A DNA stretch of 64,000 nucleotides from an uncultured Bacteroidales bacterium (GTDB taxonomy: Bacteria > Bacteroidota > Bacteroidia > Bacteroidales > UBA932), in NCBI GenBank assembly GCA_946999645.1, contig CAMQDS010000001.1:124001-188000 (forward strand), given 5' to 3'. This document shows positions 17,121 through 24,756 of the stretch, piece by piece (position 1 is the stretch's first letter; every line of letters begins with the position of its first letter). The notes under the pieces were generated by a model that had not been told where the DNA came from, did no database searches, and saw only the letters and a program-made list of their open reading frames with translations. A program made the position numbers and the translations under genes.

Positions 17121-17944
17121 TGGACTGGTGGCAGGCTTTATTATTAGGAATTGTGCAAGGTCTTACTGAATTTTTACCAGTAAGCAGTAGCGGACACCTT
17201 ATGATTTTTAAGGAAATTCTTGGAGTTGATGGTGAAGGTTTCCTTGACTTTACTATAACAGTCCACTTTGCAACTGTCCTAAGTACAATAGTTGTATTCC
17301 GCAAAGAAATATGGAACTTACTAAAAGGTATTTTTAAGTTTAAGATGAATGAAGAAACAGACTATATATTGAAACTAGTCGTTTCCATGATACCTGTTGC
17401 AATAGTTGGTTTTTTCTTTAAGGATAAGGTTGAGGCTCTTTTTGATGGAGGGCTTTTTACCGTTGCTGTATATTTGATTGTTACAGCCGTACTTCTGTTC
17501 TTTTCAGATAATTTTAAACTAAAGATAAAGGATCAAAACAAATCTGCTATATCACCACGTGGTGGAATATCCTATTGGCAGGCATTTGTAGTTGGTATAG
17601 GTCAGGCATTTGCTGTTGCACCAGGACTTTCGCGTTCTGGCACCACAATAGCGACTGGAATTCTGTGTGGCGTACGCAGAGAGGTCATGGCGCAGTTTTC
17701 ATTCCTTATGGTCCTTGCTCCAATAGTAGGAGAACAAATGCTCGATCTTATAAAAGGTATGTCTTCTCCTGAAACTTCTGCTCCCGGAGTAGGTTTTGTG
17801 GTCTTGCTACTTGGTTTTATTGCCTCATTTATTTCAGGTTTGTTTGCATGTAAGGCAATGATTGCCATAGTAAAAAAAGCCCGTTTGACGTGGTTTGCCC
17901 TCTACTGTCTTGTTGTATCATTAGCCATCTTGATTCTTTCATAG
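17120..17944 (+). CDS. uppP: Undecaprenyl-diphosphatase UppP (BacA)
   Basis: A 274-residue polytopic membrane protein that dephosphorylates undecaprenyl pyrophosphate to recycle the lipid carrier for peptidoglycan and O-antigen. Both signature motifs are present: GLTEFLPVSSSGH near residues 15-27 and PGLSRSGTTIATG near 165-178. About eight hydrophobic segments are seen, and length is typical. It lies between the DUF3098 gene (1-base overlap) and lpxH (1-base gap). High levels of this enzyme are known to confer bacitracin resistance. Confidence 0.97.
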   Translation: MDWWQALLLGIVQGLTEFLPVSSSGHLMIFKEILGVDGEGFLDFTITVHFATVLSTIVVFRKEIWNLLKGIFKFKMNEETDYILKLVVSMIPVAIVGFFFKDKVEALFDGGLFTVAVYLIVTAVLLFFSDNFKLKIKDQNKSAISPRGGISYWQAFVVGIGQAFAVAPGLSRSGTTIATGILCGVRREVMAQFSFLMVLAPIVGEQMLDLIKGMSSPETSAPGVGFVVLLLGFIASFISGLFACKAMIAIVKKARLTWFALYCLVVSLAILILS

Positions 17945-17945
17945 C

Positions 17946-18695
17946 ATGTCGGAACGTGTATTCACATACTTTGTATCAGATGTCCACCTCGGCTTGGATT
18001 TAGGTGATATGCAAGGTAGAGAAACACGTTTTCTCAAATTTCTGCAATCCATACCGAAAGATAAAACAGAGGCCCTATATATGCTTGGAGATATATGGGA
18101 CTTTTGGTATGAATACCACGATGTTGTCCCAAAAGGTTATGTAAGAATATTTGTAGCATTAATGGATTTGATGGATGCTGGAGTAAATGTATTCTTTTTC
18201 CCAGGGAATCATGATATTTGGTGTTATAACTATTTTTCAGATATGGGTATCAAGGTTTTAGAGCAACCTTATATAGTGGAAATATCTGGTAAAACATTTT
18301 TCCTTGGACATGGAGATGGACTTGGAAAGGGAATGACGATGTACAAATTAATGCGTTGGATTTTTCATAATAAAATTTTTCAAGTACTATTCAGTTTCTT
18401 GCATCCATGGTTAGCATTCAGATTGGGTAAAGGTTGGTCTAAAAAAAGCCGTTTGGCTAAAAATATCCCATATACCTTCAAAAACGAAGAAGAGCCACTA
18501 TACAAGTATGCAATAGAAAAGTCTCGTGAGAGACACATCGATTACTTTATATTTGGGCATTATCATACAAAAGTAGATCTGAAACTTCCTACAGGGGCAA
18601 GATTTATTATAATGAAAGACTGGATTGAAGGAGATTGCTACTTAAGATTTTCAGGGACCTCAGGAATGATTGGGTATTTTCCGAATATGGAATAA
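17946..18695 (+). CDS. lpxH: UDP-2,3-diacylglucosamine pyrophosphatase-like metallophosphoesterase (LpxH type)
   Basis: A 249-residue calcineurin-like phosphoesterase with the full metal-binding set: SDVHLG (Asp12, His14), GDIWDFW near 47, GNHD near 84, GHGDGLGKG near 118 and GHYHTK near 197. The pattern and length fit LpxH-like enzymes that cleave UDP-2,3-diacylglucosamine to lipid X in lipid A synthesis. Other phosphoesterase roles are possible, but the envelope setting next to uppP supports this one. Its last 58 bases overlap the convergent DUF4294 gene. Confidence 0.87.
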   Translation: MSERVFTYFVSDVHLGLDLGDMQGRETRFLKFLQSIPKDKTEALYMLGDIWDFWYEYHDVVPKGYVRIFVALMDLMDAGVNVFFFPGNHDIWCYNYFSDMGIKVLEQPYIVEISGKTFFLGHGDGLGKGMTMYKLMRWIFHNKIFQVLFSFLHPWLAFRLGKGWSKKSRLAKNIPYTFKNEEEPLYKYAIEKSRERHIDYFIFGHYHTKVDLKLPTGARFIIMKDWIEGDCYLRFSGTSGMIGYFPNME

Positions 18696-19345
18696 TATAA
18701 ATATGGAAATTCTCCACTTTTCCACTTTTGAATGAGCTCTTCAGTATCCTTATCTTCTCCTGTCGGGTCATAATGTTTTTTCATATCTGTTCCGAAAAAT
18801 TTTGCAAGTCCTTGCCAAAAACCAGCTGCAAGTCCATTTTTATATAGTTTAATCAACTCATAAGAAGATTTCCCAACTTCTCTGTCTATTAACTTCATAA
18901 GTAATTGCCCCTGACTTATTGTCATATGTCTTGCTGTAGAAGTATAAGAAACAAGGATTTTTCTTTGTAATTTATTCACATACCGTTCTTTTTGTCTTCT
19001 GCTCATTTTGTTAGCTTGGAAAGTACTATCTGTCGCCTTTACAAGTTTGAGAGCAAGGGTTGAATATGGATAAACCTTGGCAAAATTATATACCAGTTTA
19101 TAATATTTTCTCCAATTTTTACCTCGCTTGAATGCGTACGAGTATGCTGGTCTTATTGTTGATAAATATATGGTATCCCCATTTACCGCCTTATAACCCA
19201 AAAAATTCTCTGTATGACGTATCGGAATACTTTTTACTTCATCTTTACATATTCCAGATGCCGCACACAATGATACCATACCCAAAAGCGAAACGATGGC
19301 AACTGCTATTTTTAGCTTAAATTTCATCACGGGTAGTTTATTCAC
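18638..19345 (-). CDS. DUF4294 family exported protein
   Basis: A 235-residue protein with an N-terminal signal (hydrophobic stretch about 9-29) and a compact basic domain resembling DUF4294, a Bacteroidota family of unknown function. The segment RPAYSYAFKRGKNWRKYYKLVYNF is broken here for length but begins near residue 65. Either Met1 or Met7 (19327) could start it. The 3' end overlaps lpxH tail to tail by 58 bases. No partner gene is evident. Confidence 0.75.
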   Translation of the reverse strand: MNKLPVMKFKLKIAVAIVSLLGMVSLCAASGICKDEVKSIPIRHTENFLGYKAVNGDTIYLSTIRPAYSYAFKRGKNWRKYYKLVYNFAKVYPYSTLALKLVKATDSTFQANKMSRRQKERYVNKLQRKILVSYTSTARHMTISQGQLLMKLIDREVGKSSYELIKLYKNGLAAGFWQGLAKFFGTDMKKHYDPTGEDKDTEELIQKWKSGEFPYLYYSIFGKYPIIPEVPENLK

Positions 19346-19498
19346 AATCTCCGTGCCGAATTAAAAGGAATCGTTTCTAATTTATCGTGTCGAAAAGTTA
19401 GATAAATATTTTTCATCTATATTCATATTGTTTTGATTTATAATAAAATAACTATTAAATTTTAGTGTTATAAATATTGAATTTTTTTTGAAAAAGTA

Positions 19499-19528
19499 TT
19501 TGCTTTTAATATATTTTTACTATCTTTG
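19499..19528 (+). promoter_or_regulatory. Promoter of the rplP ribosomal block
   Basis: TTTG at 19499-19502 and TATCTTTG at 19521-19528, 18 bases apart, upstream of rplP in a 269-base intergenic region. It is followed at once by CAGTCC, as in the rplC and rpsL promoters. Its presence shows the second ribosomal block is transcribed independently. The rest of this gap (19346-19498) is AT-rich with no other feature I can support. Confidence 0.8.
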
Positions 19529-19531
19529 CAG

Positions 19532-19583
19532 TCCTAAAATCCGCCTAATTTTATTTAAGTTATTGATTTATAGGATTTTAGGA
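19532..19583 (+). promoter_or_regulatory. Leader inverted repeat upstream of rplP
   Basis: TCCTAAAATCC (19532-19542) pairs perfectly with GGATTTTAGGA (19573-19583), an 11-bp stem around a 30-base AT-rich loop. It starts 3 bases after the -7 element and ends 31 bases before the rplP ATG. No T-run follows, so it is not a terminator. It corresponds in position to the hairpins before rplC and rpsL. Confidence 0.6.
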
Positions 19584-19614
19584 TTTTGCGAATATTTTTA
19601 AAAGTAATACAGCA

Positions 19615-20034
19615 ATGTTACAACCGAAGAAAACCAAATTCAGAAGGGAACAGAAAGGTGTGATGAAGGGCAATTCCCAAAGAGGACATCAGCTCGCTTT
19701 CGGTTCTTTCGGTCTTAAGACCCTGGAAAATTGTTGGCTTACAGCACAGCAGATAGAGGCTGCACGTCAGGCTATATCACGTAAGATGAATCGTGAGGGA
19801 CAGATTTGGATAAGGGTCTTCCCTGCTAAGCCTTTTACAAAGAAACCTCTCGATACTCGTATGGGTAAAGGTAAGGGTGATCCTCAGGGTTTTGTATGTC
19901 CTATTACACCAGGGCGTATATTGTTCGAAGCAGAGGGAGTGTCTCTTGATATAGCTAAAGAAGCTATGCGTCTTGCGGCTACAAAACTTCCAGTAGCTAC
20001 GAAATTTATTGTCCGCAGAGATTATGTTGAATAA
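19615..20034 (+). CDS. rplP: 50S ribosomal protein L16
   Basis: A 139-residue L16 near the A-site tRNA elbow. It has MLQPKKTKFRREQKG at the start, GSFGLKTLENCWLTAQQIEAAR, and the loop RMGKGKGDPQGFV near 80 that carries the residue hydroxylated in E. coli. It normally follows rpsC directly; here it opens a new transcription unit. Confidence 0.97.
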   Translation: MLQPKKTKFRREQKGVMKGNSQRGHQLAFGSFGLKTLENCWLTAQQIEAARQAISRKMNREGQIWIRVFPAKPFTKKPLDTRMGKGKGDPQGFVCPITPGRILFEAEGVSLDIAKEAMRLAATKLPVATKFIVRRDYVE

Positions 20035-20051
20035 TTAAATGGAGAAAAGTC

Positions 20052-20249
20052 ATGAAAATAACTGAAGTACGTGAAATGTCCATTGCGGATCTTAAAGACC
20101 GTATAGGAGTGGAAAAGGCAGAGTTAAACGAGATGATTATAAATCATGCTGTCTCTCCATTGGAAGACACATCAGTGTTTAAGAAAAAGAGAAAGGATAT
20201 CGCTCGTATGATTACCGTTCTCGCACAGAAAGAAAAAGAACAGAACTAA
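20052..20249 (+). CDS. rpmC: 50S ribosomal protein L29
   Basis: A 65-residue two-helix L29 located at the tunnel exit. It starts MKITEVREMSIADLKDRI and ends with KKRKDIARMITVLAQKE, both family-like. It lies in canonical order between rplP (17 bases) and rpsQ (13 bases). Confidence 0.95.
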   Translation: MKITEVREMSIADLKDRIGVEKAELNEMIINHAVSPLEDTSVFKKKRKDIARMITVLAQKEKEQN

Positions 20250-20262
20250 ATATTAGGACTCT

Positions 20263-20517
20263 ATGGAAAGAAATCTTCGTAAAGAAAGAGTAGGTATCGT
20301 AGTTAGCAACAAAATGGACAAGACTATTATTGTTGCAGTCGAGGCCAGAGAGAAGCACCCGATATACGGGAAGTTCGTTAAGAAAACAACCAAGTTCGTT
20401 GCTCAGGATGAAAAGAATGAGTGCAGCGAAGGCGATAAGGTTCGCCTTATGGAGACCCGTCCTCTAAGCAAGACCAAGAGGTGGAGATTAGTTGAAATAG
20501 TAGAAAAAGTTAAATAG
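20263..20517 (+). CDS. rpsQ: 30S ribosomal protein S17
   Basis: An 84-residue OB-fold S17. RNLRKERVGIVVSNKMDKTI, then KHPIYGKFVKKTTKF and METRPLSKTKRWRLVEIVE are diagnostic. Its stop is followed by rplN after 2 bases, implying coupled translation. Confidence 0.97.
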   Translation: MERNLRKERVGIVVSNKMDKTIIVAVEAREKHPIYGKFVKKTTKFVAQDEKNECSEGDKVRLMETRPLSKTKRWRLVEIVEKVK

Positions 20518-20519
20518 CG

Positions 20520-20885
20520 ATGATACAGCAAGAATCAAGATTACTGGTGGCAGACAACAGCGGTGCAAAGGAAGTCCTCTGTGTCCGTGTGCTTGGAGGA
20601 ACCCGCCATCGTTATGCTACTGTAGGCGATAAAATAGTCGTTGCAGTTAAAAGTGCAGTCTCAGGAGGAGATGCTAAGAAAGGTACAGTATCTAAAGCTG
20701 TAATAGTTCGTACAAAGAAAGAGATCCGTAGACCGGATGGCTCATATATACGTTTTGATGATAATGCATGTGTGCTTTTGAACAATGCTGGCGAACTTCG
20801 TGGTACCCGTATTTTCGGACCTGTTGCAAGAGAGTTGCGTGAGCATTATATGAAAATTGTTTCATTGGCACCTGAGGTCCTTTAA
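20520..20885 (+). CDS. rplN: 50S ribosomal protein L14
   Basis: A 121-residue L14, at the subunit interface with L19. The signature MIQQESRLLVADNSGAK opens the protein and ARELREHYMKIVSLAPEVL closes it. Complete and canonical in length and order. Confidence 0.98.
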   Translation: MIQQESRLLVADNSGAKEVLCVRVLGGTRHRYATVGDKIVVAVKSAVSGGDAKKGTVSKAVIVRTKKEIRRPDGSYIRFDDNACVLLNNAGELRGTRIFGPVARELREHYMKIVSLAPEVL

Positions 20886-20896
20886 TAATCAGTAGT

Positions 20897-21226
20897 ATGA
20901 AAAAGTTACGTATAAAGAAAGGCGATACCGTGTATGTCAATGCGGGTAACGATAAGGGAAAGACAGGTAAAATCCTGGAAGTAATTAAAAGCAAGGACCG
21001 TGTTGTTGTTGAAGGTATTAATGTAGTAAGCAAACATACCAAACCTAATGCAAAACAACCACAGGGCGGCATAATCAAACAGGAAGCTGGTATTCATGTT
21101 TCTAACGTACAGTTAGTAGATCCTGCAGCTCCTGCAAATAAACCAGCTCCTACAAGAGTAGGATATAAGATGGTTGATGGAAAGAAAGTCCGTTATGCTA
21201 AAAAATCCGGAGAGGAGGTTAAATAG
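20897..21226 (+). CDS. rplX: 50S ribosomal protein L24
   Basis: A 109-residue L24, an early assembly initiator. The KOW motif KKGDTVYVNAGNDKGKTGKI lies near residues 7-26, followed by GINVVSKHTKPN and QGGIIKQEAGIHVSNVQLV. Ends 2 bases before rplE. Confidence 0.97.
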   Translation: MKKLRIKKGDTVYVNAGNDKGKTGKILEVIKSKDRVVVEGINVVSKHTKPNAKQPQGGIIKQEAGIHVSNVQLVDPAAPANKPAPTRVGYKMVDGKKVRYAKKSGEEVK

Positions 21227-21228
21227 TT

Positions 21229-21831
21229 ATGGCAAAGAAGACAAATAATGTTCCTGTTCAGACAGTTGAGGTACCTGCAGGATATATTCCTTCTCTCAAG
21301 AAGGTATACAAAGAGGAGATTGTTCCAGCTCTTATGAAACAGTTCTCTTATACTACAGTTATGCAAGTTCCTAAGCTTGTTAAGATTTCAATCAACGAAG
21401 GTGTTGGTGAGGCTGTAGCAGATAAGAAACTTGTTGAGGAAGCAGCAGCAGAACTTTCTACCATAGTTGGTCAAAAAGCTATAGTTACATCATCTAAGAA
21501 GGATATTTCAAACTTTAAACTTCGTAAAGGTATGCCTATCGGAGTTAAGGTTACCCTTCGTGATTTCAGAATGTATGAGTTTTTAGAAAGATTAATTAAA
21601 GTTTCTATTCCTCGTATTCGTGACTTCAATGGAATTTCAGAGAAGTTCGATGGTAGGGGTAATTATACTCTTGGTGTTAAAGAGCAGATAATTTTCCCTG
21701 AAATTGATATGGATAAGAACCCAAGAATTCACGGAATGGAGATTTCATTTGTAACAACAGCCAAAACCGACGAAGAGGCTTATGCCCTTCTTAAGGCTTT
21801 CGGTCTGCCTTTCAAGAAACATAATAACTAA
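21229..21831 (+). CDS. rplE: 50S ribosomal protein L5
   Basis: A 200-residue L5 that binds 5S rRNA and touches the P-site tRNA. The core begins near residue 20 (PSLKKVYKEEIVPAL) and includes SISEG-type ISINEGVGEA, KKDISNFKLRKGMPIGVKVTL and DFNGISEKFDGRGNYTLG. An extra 15-18 residues at the N-terminus (KKTNNVPVQTVEVPAG) are not found in shorter L5 proteins. The ATG at 21229, 2 bases after rplX, is the natural start. Confidence 0.96.
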   Translation: MAKKTNNVPVQTVEVPAGYIPSLKKVYKEEIVPALMKQFSYTTVMQVPKLVKISINEGVGEAVADKKLVEEAAAELSTIVGQKAIVTSSKKDISNFKLRKGMPIGVKVTLRDFRMYEFLERLIKVSIPRIRDFNGISEKFDGRGNYTLGVKEQIIFPEIDMDKNPRIHGMEISFVTTAKTDEEAYALLKAFGLPFKKHNN

Positions 21832-21842
21832 AAAAGAATAAG

Positions 21843-22112
21843 ATGGCAAAAGAATCAATGAAAGCTCGCGAAGTGAAGCGTGCAAGATTAGTTGAAAAAT
21901 ACGCCGAGAAAAGAAAAGCTTTGAAAGAGGCCGGAGATTGGGTTGCTTTGGATAAGTTACCTAAAAACTCTTCTTCGGTACGTCTTCACAACCGTTGCTC
22001 TCTCACCGGTCGTCCAAAGGGTTATATGCGTGCTTTTGGACTTAGCCGTATCCAATTCCGTGAGATGGCGAGCAATGGTCTTATTCCAGGTGTAAAGAAA
22101 GCGAGCTGGTAG
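21843..22112 (+). CDS. rpsN: 30S ribosomal protein S14, long zinc-independent form
   Basis: An 89-residue S14 of the long type without CxxC zinc ligands (a single Cys in HNRCSLTGRPKGYMR). It binds the 30S head with S10 and S3. The ending GLIPGVKKASW is diagnostic. It is followed by a 93-base gap, the longest inside this block, which holds a possible hairpin before rpsH. Confidence 0.97.
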   Translation: MAKESMKAREVKRARLVEKYAEKRKALKEAGDWVALDKLPKNSSSVRLHNRCSLTGRPKGYMRAFGLSRIQFREMASNGLIPGVKKASW

Positions 22113-22162
22113 TTCAGACGTAGTGTGTAATCTACATATATTTTTTTATTAACAATCGGATA

Positions 22163-22185
22163 TCGGGCGTTTTAGTTACGCCGGA
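22163..22185 (+). promoter_or_regulatory. Possible regulatory hairpin in the rpsN-rpsH gap
   Basis: TCGGGCGT (22163-22170) and ACGCCGGA (22178-22185) form an 8-bp stem with one mismatch and a 7-base loop, 20 bases before the rpsH ATG. No T-run follows. This is the only sizeable gap in the block. S8, encoded next, represses the spc operon in E. coli from a site in the L5 region, so a feedback site is plausible but unproven. Confidence 0.35.
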
Positions 22186-22205
22186 AATCTTTAAAAACGA
22201 AAGAA

Positions 22206-22601
22206 ATGACTGATCCAATTGCAGATTATCTAACAAGGATTCGTAATGCATACCTTGCAGGTAATAAGATTGTTGAGATTCCTTCTTCAAAACTTAAAGT
22301 AGCTATAACTAAAATCCTTTTTGAAAAGGGATACATACTTAGTTACAAACTTGTAGAAGGTCAACCTTTTAACACGCTTAAATTAGCGTTGAAATATCAC
22401 CCACAGACCAAAATGGCTGCTATAAAGAAAATTGAAAGGATTTCTAAGCCAGGTCTAAGAAAGTATGCTGATGTAGAGAATATGCCAAGAGTTCTTAATG
22501 GACTGGGTATTGCAATTCTCACAACTTCAAAGGGTGTCATCACAGATAAGGAAGCAAAAGAGCTGAATGTCGGTGGTGAGGTTATATGTTATGTTTATTA
22601 A
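22206..22601 (+). CDS. rpsH: 30S ribosomal protein S8
   Basis: A 131-residue S8, an early binder of the 16S central domain. TDPIADYLTRIRNAYLAG opens it, and GLGIAILTTSKGVITDKEAK and the ending GGEVICYVY are diagnostic. It follows a 93-base gap and precedes rplF by 17 bases. Confidence 0.98.
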   Translation: MTDPIADYLTRIRNAYLAGNKIVEIPSSKLKVAITKILFEKGYILSYKLVEGQPFNTLKLALKYHPQTKMAAIKKIERISKPGLRKYADVENMPRVLNGLGIAILTTSKGVITDKEAKELNVGGEVICYVY

Positions 22602-22618
22602 TTTAAAACCATCTGATA

Positions 22619-23179
22619 ATGTCAAGAATTGGTAAATTACCTGTAAGCCTTCCGGAAAAAGTAAGTGCAGAGTTGCTTGCTGACAACGTTGTTAAGGTTA
22701 AAGGTCCTCTTGGGGAACTGACTCAGAAAGTTAATCCTGATATTACAGTTACTATAGAGGATAAAGAAATAAAATTCACCCGTCCATCTGATGATCCTGA
22801 ACACCGTTCAATGCATGGTCTTTATCGTGCATTAGTACACAATATGGTTGTAGGAGTAAGTCAGGGATTTGAAATCAAACAGGTGCTGGTTGGTGTCGGT
22901 TACCGTGTTGAAGTAAAAGGACAATTACTGGTATTTTCTTTGGGATTTTCTCATGAAATTCAGTTCATGCTTCCTAAAGAAATAACTGCAGAAGCTCCTC
23001 AGGTAAAGAAAGGAGAAAATCCTATTCTTATACTAAAGAGTGCTGATAAGCAACTAATAGGTCAGGTGGCGGCTAAGATACGTTCTCTTCGTAAGCCTGA
23101 ACCATATAAGGGTAAGGGTATCAGATTTGCCGGTGAACAACTTCGTCGTAAGGCTGGAAAAACTGCTTCAGCTAAATAA
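22619..23179 (+). CDS. rplF: 50S ribosomal protein L6
   Basis: A 186-residue two-domain L6 near the sarcin-ricin loop. SRIGKLPVSLPEKV begins it; the second domain ends with PEPYKGKGIRFAGEQLRRKAGK, the family signature. Complete length. Confidence 0.98.
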   Translation: MSRIGKLPVSLPEKVSAELLADNVVKVKGPLGELTQKVNPDITVTIEDKEIKFTRPSDDPEHRSMHGLYRALVHNMVVGVSQGFEIKQVLVGVGYRVEVKGQLLVFSLGFSHEIQFMLPKEITAEAPQVKKGENPILILKSADKQLIGQVAAKIRSLRKPEPYKGKGIRFAGEQLRRKAGKTASAK

Positions 23180-23195
23180 TTAGGAGGAATCAATT

Positions 23196-23558
23196 ATGGC
23201 TATTAATAAAATAGAGAGAAGAAGAAGGATTCACTACCGTATACGTAAACATGTGAATGGTACTGCTGAAAGACCAAGAATGGTCGTTTTCAGAAGCAAC
23301 AAACAAATTTATGTACAAGTTGTAGATGATGAAAAGGGGATTACTCTGGTGGCTGCTGCATCAAATGATAAAGTACTTGCTGCAGAGTGCAAGGGTAAAT
23401 CCGGAATTGAAGTTGCTGCAATAGTTGGTAAATCAATTGCAGGACGTGCTATAGAGAAGGGTATTTCTCAGGTTTCATTCGACAGAGGAGGATACCTTTA
23501 TCATGGAAGAGTTAAAAGTTTGGCTGATGCTGCCCGTGAAGGCGGTCTAATTTTCTAA
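23196..23558 (+). CDS. rplR: 50S ribosomal protein L18
   Basis: A 120-residue L18, which binds 5S rRNA with L5. RRRRIHYRIRKHVNGTAERPR near the start and FDRGGYLYHGRVKSLADAARE near the end are diagnostic. An AGGAGG sequence precedes the start, one of the few clear Shine-Dalgarno-like sites in this block. Confidence 0.98.
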   Translation: MAINKIERRRRIHYRIRKHVNGTAERPRMVVFRSNKQIYVQVVDDEKGITLVAAASNDKVLAAECKGKSGIEVAAIVGKSIAGRAIEKGISQVSFDRGGYLYHGRVKSLADAAREGGLIF

Positions 23559-23566
23559 TCAGGACT

Positions 23567-24085
23567 ATGGCAAATACAAATGTAAAAAGAGTAAAGACAT
23601 CTGATCTTGAATTAAAAGACAGATTGGTATCCATTCAGAGAGTTACAAAAGTAACAAAGGGTGGTCGTCATTTCCGCTTTGCAGCCATCGTGGTTGTAGG
23701 AGACGAAAATGGTGTTGTAGGTTATGGTCTTGGAAAGGCAAACGAAGTAACAGCTGCAATACAGAAAGGAATTGAAGATGCCAAGAAGAATCTGGTAAAA
23801 ATTCCTATCATCAATAAAACAATTCCTCACGAGCAGGAGTCAAGTTTTGGTGGTGCTAAGGTATTTATGAAACCAGCGGCTCCAGGAACAGGAGTAAAGG
23901 CAGGTGGTGCAATGCGTGCTGTGTTTGATTCAGTAGGAGTTCAGAATGTACTTGCAAAGTCTAAAGGTTCATCAAACCCTCACAACCTTGTTAAGGCAAC
24001 TGTCGCTGCTCTTACAGAAATGCGTGATGCATATACCGTTGCAGGTATACGCGGTATCCCTATGAGTAGAGTTTTTAACGGATAG
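23567..24085 (+). CDS. rpsE: 30S ribosomal protein S5
   Basis: A 172-residue S5, involved in decoding fidelity and mRNA unwinding. LVSIQRVTKVTKGGRHFRF and VGYGLGKANEV mark the N-terminal domain; PGTGVKAGGAMRAVFDSVG marks the C-terminal one. Canonical length and place. Confidence 0.98.
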   Translation: MANTNVKRVKTSDLELKDRLVSIQRVTKVTKGGRHFRFAAIVVVGDENGVVGYGLGKANEVTAAIQKGIEDAKKNLVKIPIINKTIPHEQESSFGGAKVFMKPAAPGTGVKAGGAMRAVFDSVGVQNVLAKSKGSSNPHNLVKATVAALTEMRDAYTVAGIRGIPMSRVFNG

Positions 24086-24096
24086 GAGAAGAAGAT

Positions 24097-24291
24097 ATGG
24101 CAGATACAAAATATCCACAGGTAAAGGTTACACAGGTGGTGAGCAAGAATGGAGCTACAAAAAGGCAGATTGCAAATTTGCAGTCTTTGGGACTTCATAG
24201 ACTTCATCAGACTGTTGTAGTTGAAAATAATCCTGTAATAGCAGGTATGATTACAAAGGTTAATCACCTTGTAGTGGTTGAAGAAATTTAA
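24097..24291 (+). CDS. rpmD: 50S ribosomal protein L30
   Basis: A 64-residue L30. KVTQVVSKNGATKRQIANLQ, LGLHRLHQTVVVENNP and GMITKVNHLVVVEE fit the family. An AGGAG lies just before its start, and an AGGAGG at its own end serves rplO. Confidence 0.96.
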   Translation: MADTKYPQVKVTQVVSKNGATKRQIANLQSLGLHRLHQTVVVENNPVIAGMITKVNHLVVVEEI

Positions 24292-24304
24292 GGAGGATTT
24301 AAAG

Positions 24305-24754
24305 ATGAATTTGCATAATCTAAAACCCGCTAAAGGTTCTACTAAAAAGAACGTTAAGAGATTAGGTCGTGGACAGGGTTCTGGTAAAGGTGGTACTGCA
24401 ACTCGTGGTACTAAGGGAGCGCAAGCTCGTGCCGGTTATTCTCATAAACTTGGTTTTGAAGGCGGACAGATGCCAATCCAGAGAAGATTGCCTAAGTTCG
24501 GTTTCAACAATAGATCAAGAGTTGAGTTCTCTCCTGTAAATGTTTCCACACTTCAGCAACTTTCAGAAAAACTTGGTATTTCAGTAATTAATGCTCAAGT
24601 TTTAGTAGAAAGTCGTATAGTTTCTGGAAATAATCCTATCAAAGTTCTTGGGAACGGTGAACTCAAAGCTAAATTAGAAGTAACCGCAAACGCTTTCTCA
24701 AAGTCAGCTAAAGAAAAAATTGAGGCTGTCGGAGGAAAGGCAATAGCAGAATAG
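24305..24754 (+). CDS. rplO: 50S ribosomal protein L15
   Basis: A 149-residue L15, a late assembly protein. MNLHNLKPAKGSTKKNVKR and GRGQGSGKGGTATRGTKGAQ mark the glycine/lysine-rich N-terminus. I chose ATG 24305 rather than the upstream in-frame ATG at 24278, because it gives the family N-terminus and has AGGAGG at 24290-24295. Confidence 0.97.
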   Translation: MNLHNLKPAKGSTKKNVKRLGRGQGSGKGGTATRGTKGAQARAGYSHKLGFEGGQMPIQRRLPKFGFNNRSRVEFSPVNVSTLQQLSEKLGISVINAQVLVESRIVSGNNPIKVLGNGELKAKLEVTANAFSKSAKEKIEAVGGKAIAE

Positions 24755-24756
24755 AA

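Noticed and set aside
9211..19345. The 10-kb block between ribosomal operons as a mobile island
   Set aside because: All genes are core chromosomal functions with similar base composition; no transposase, integrase or flanking repeats are visible.
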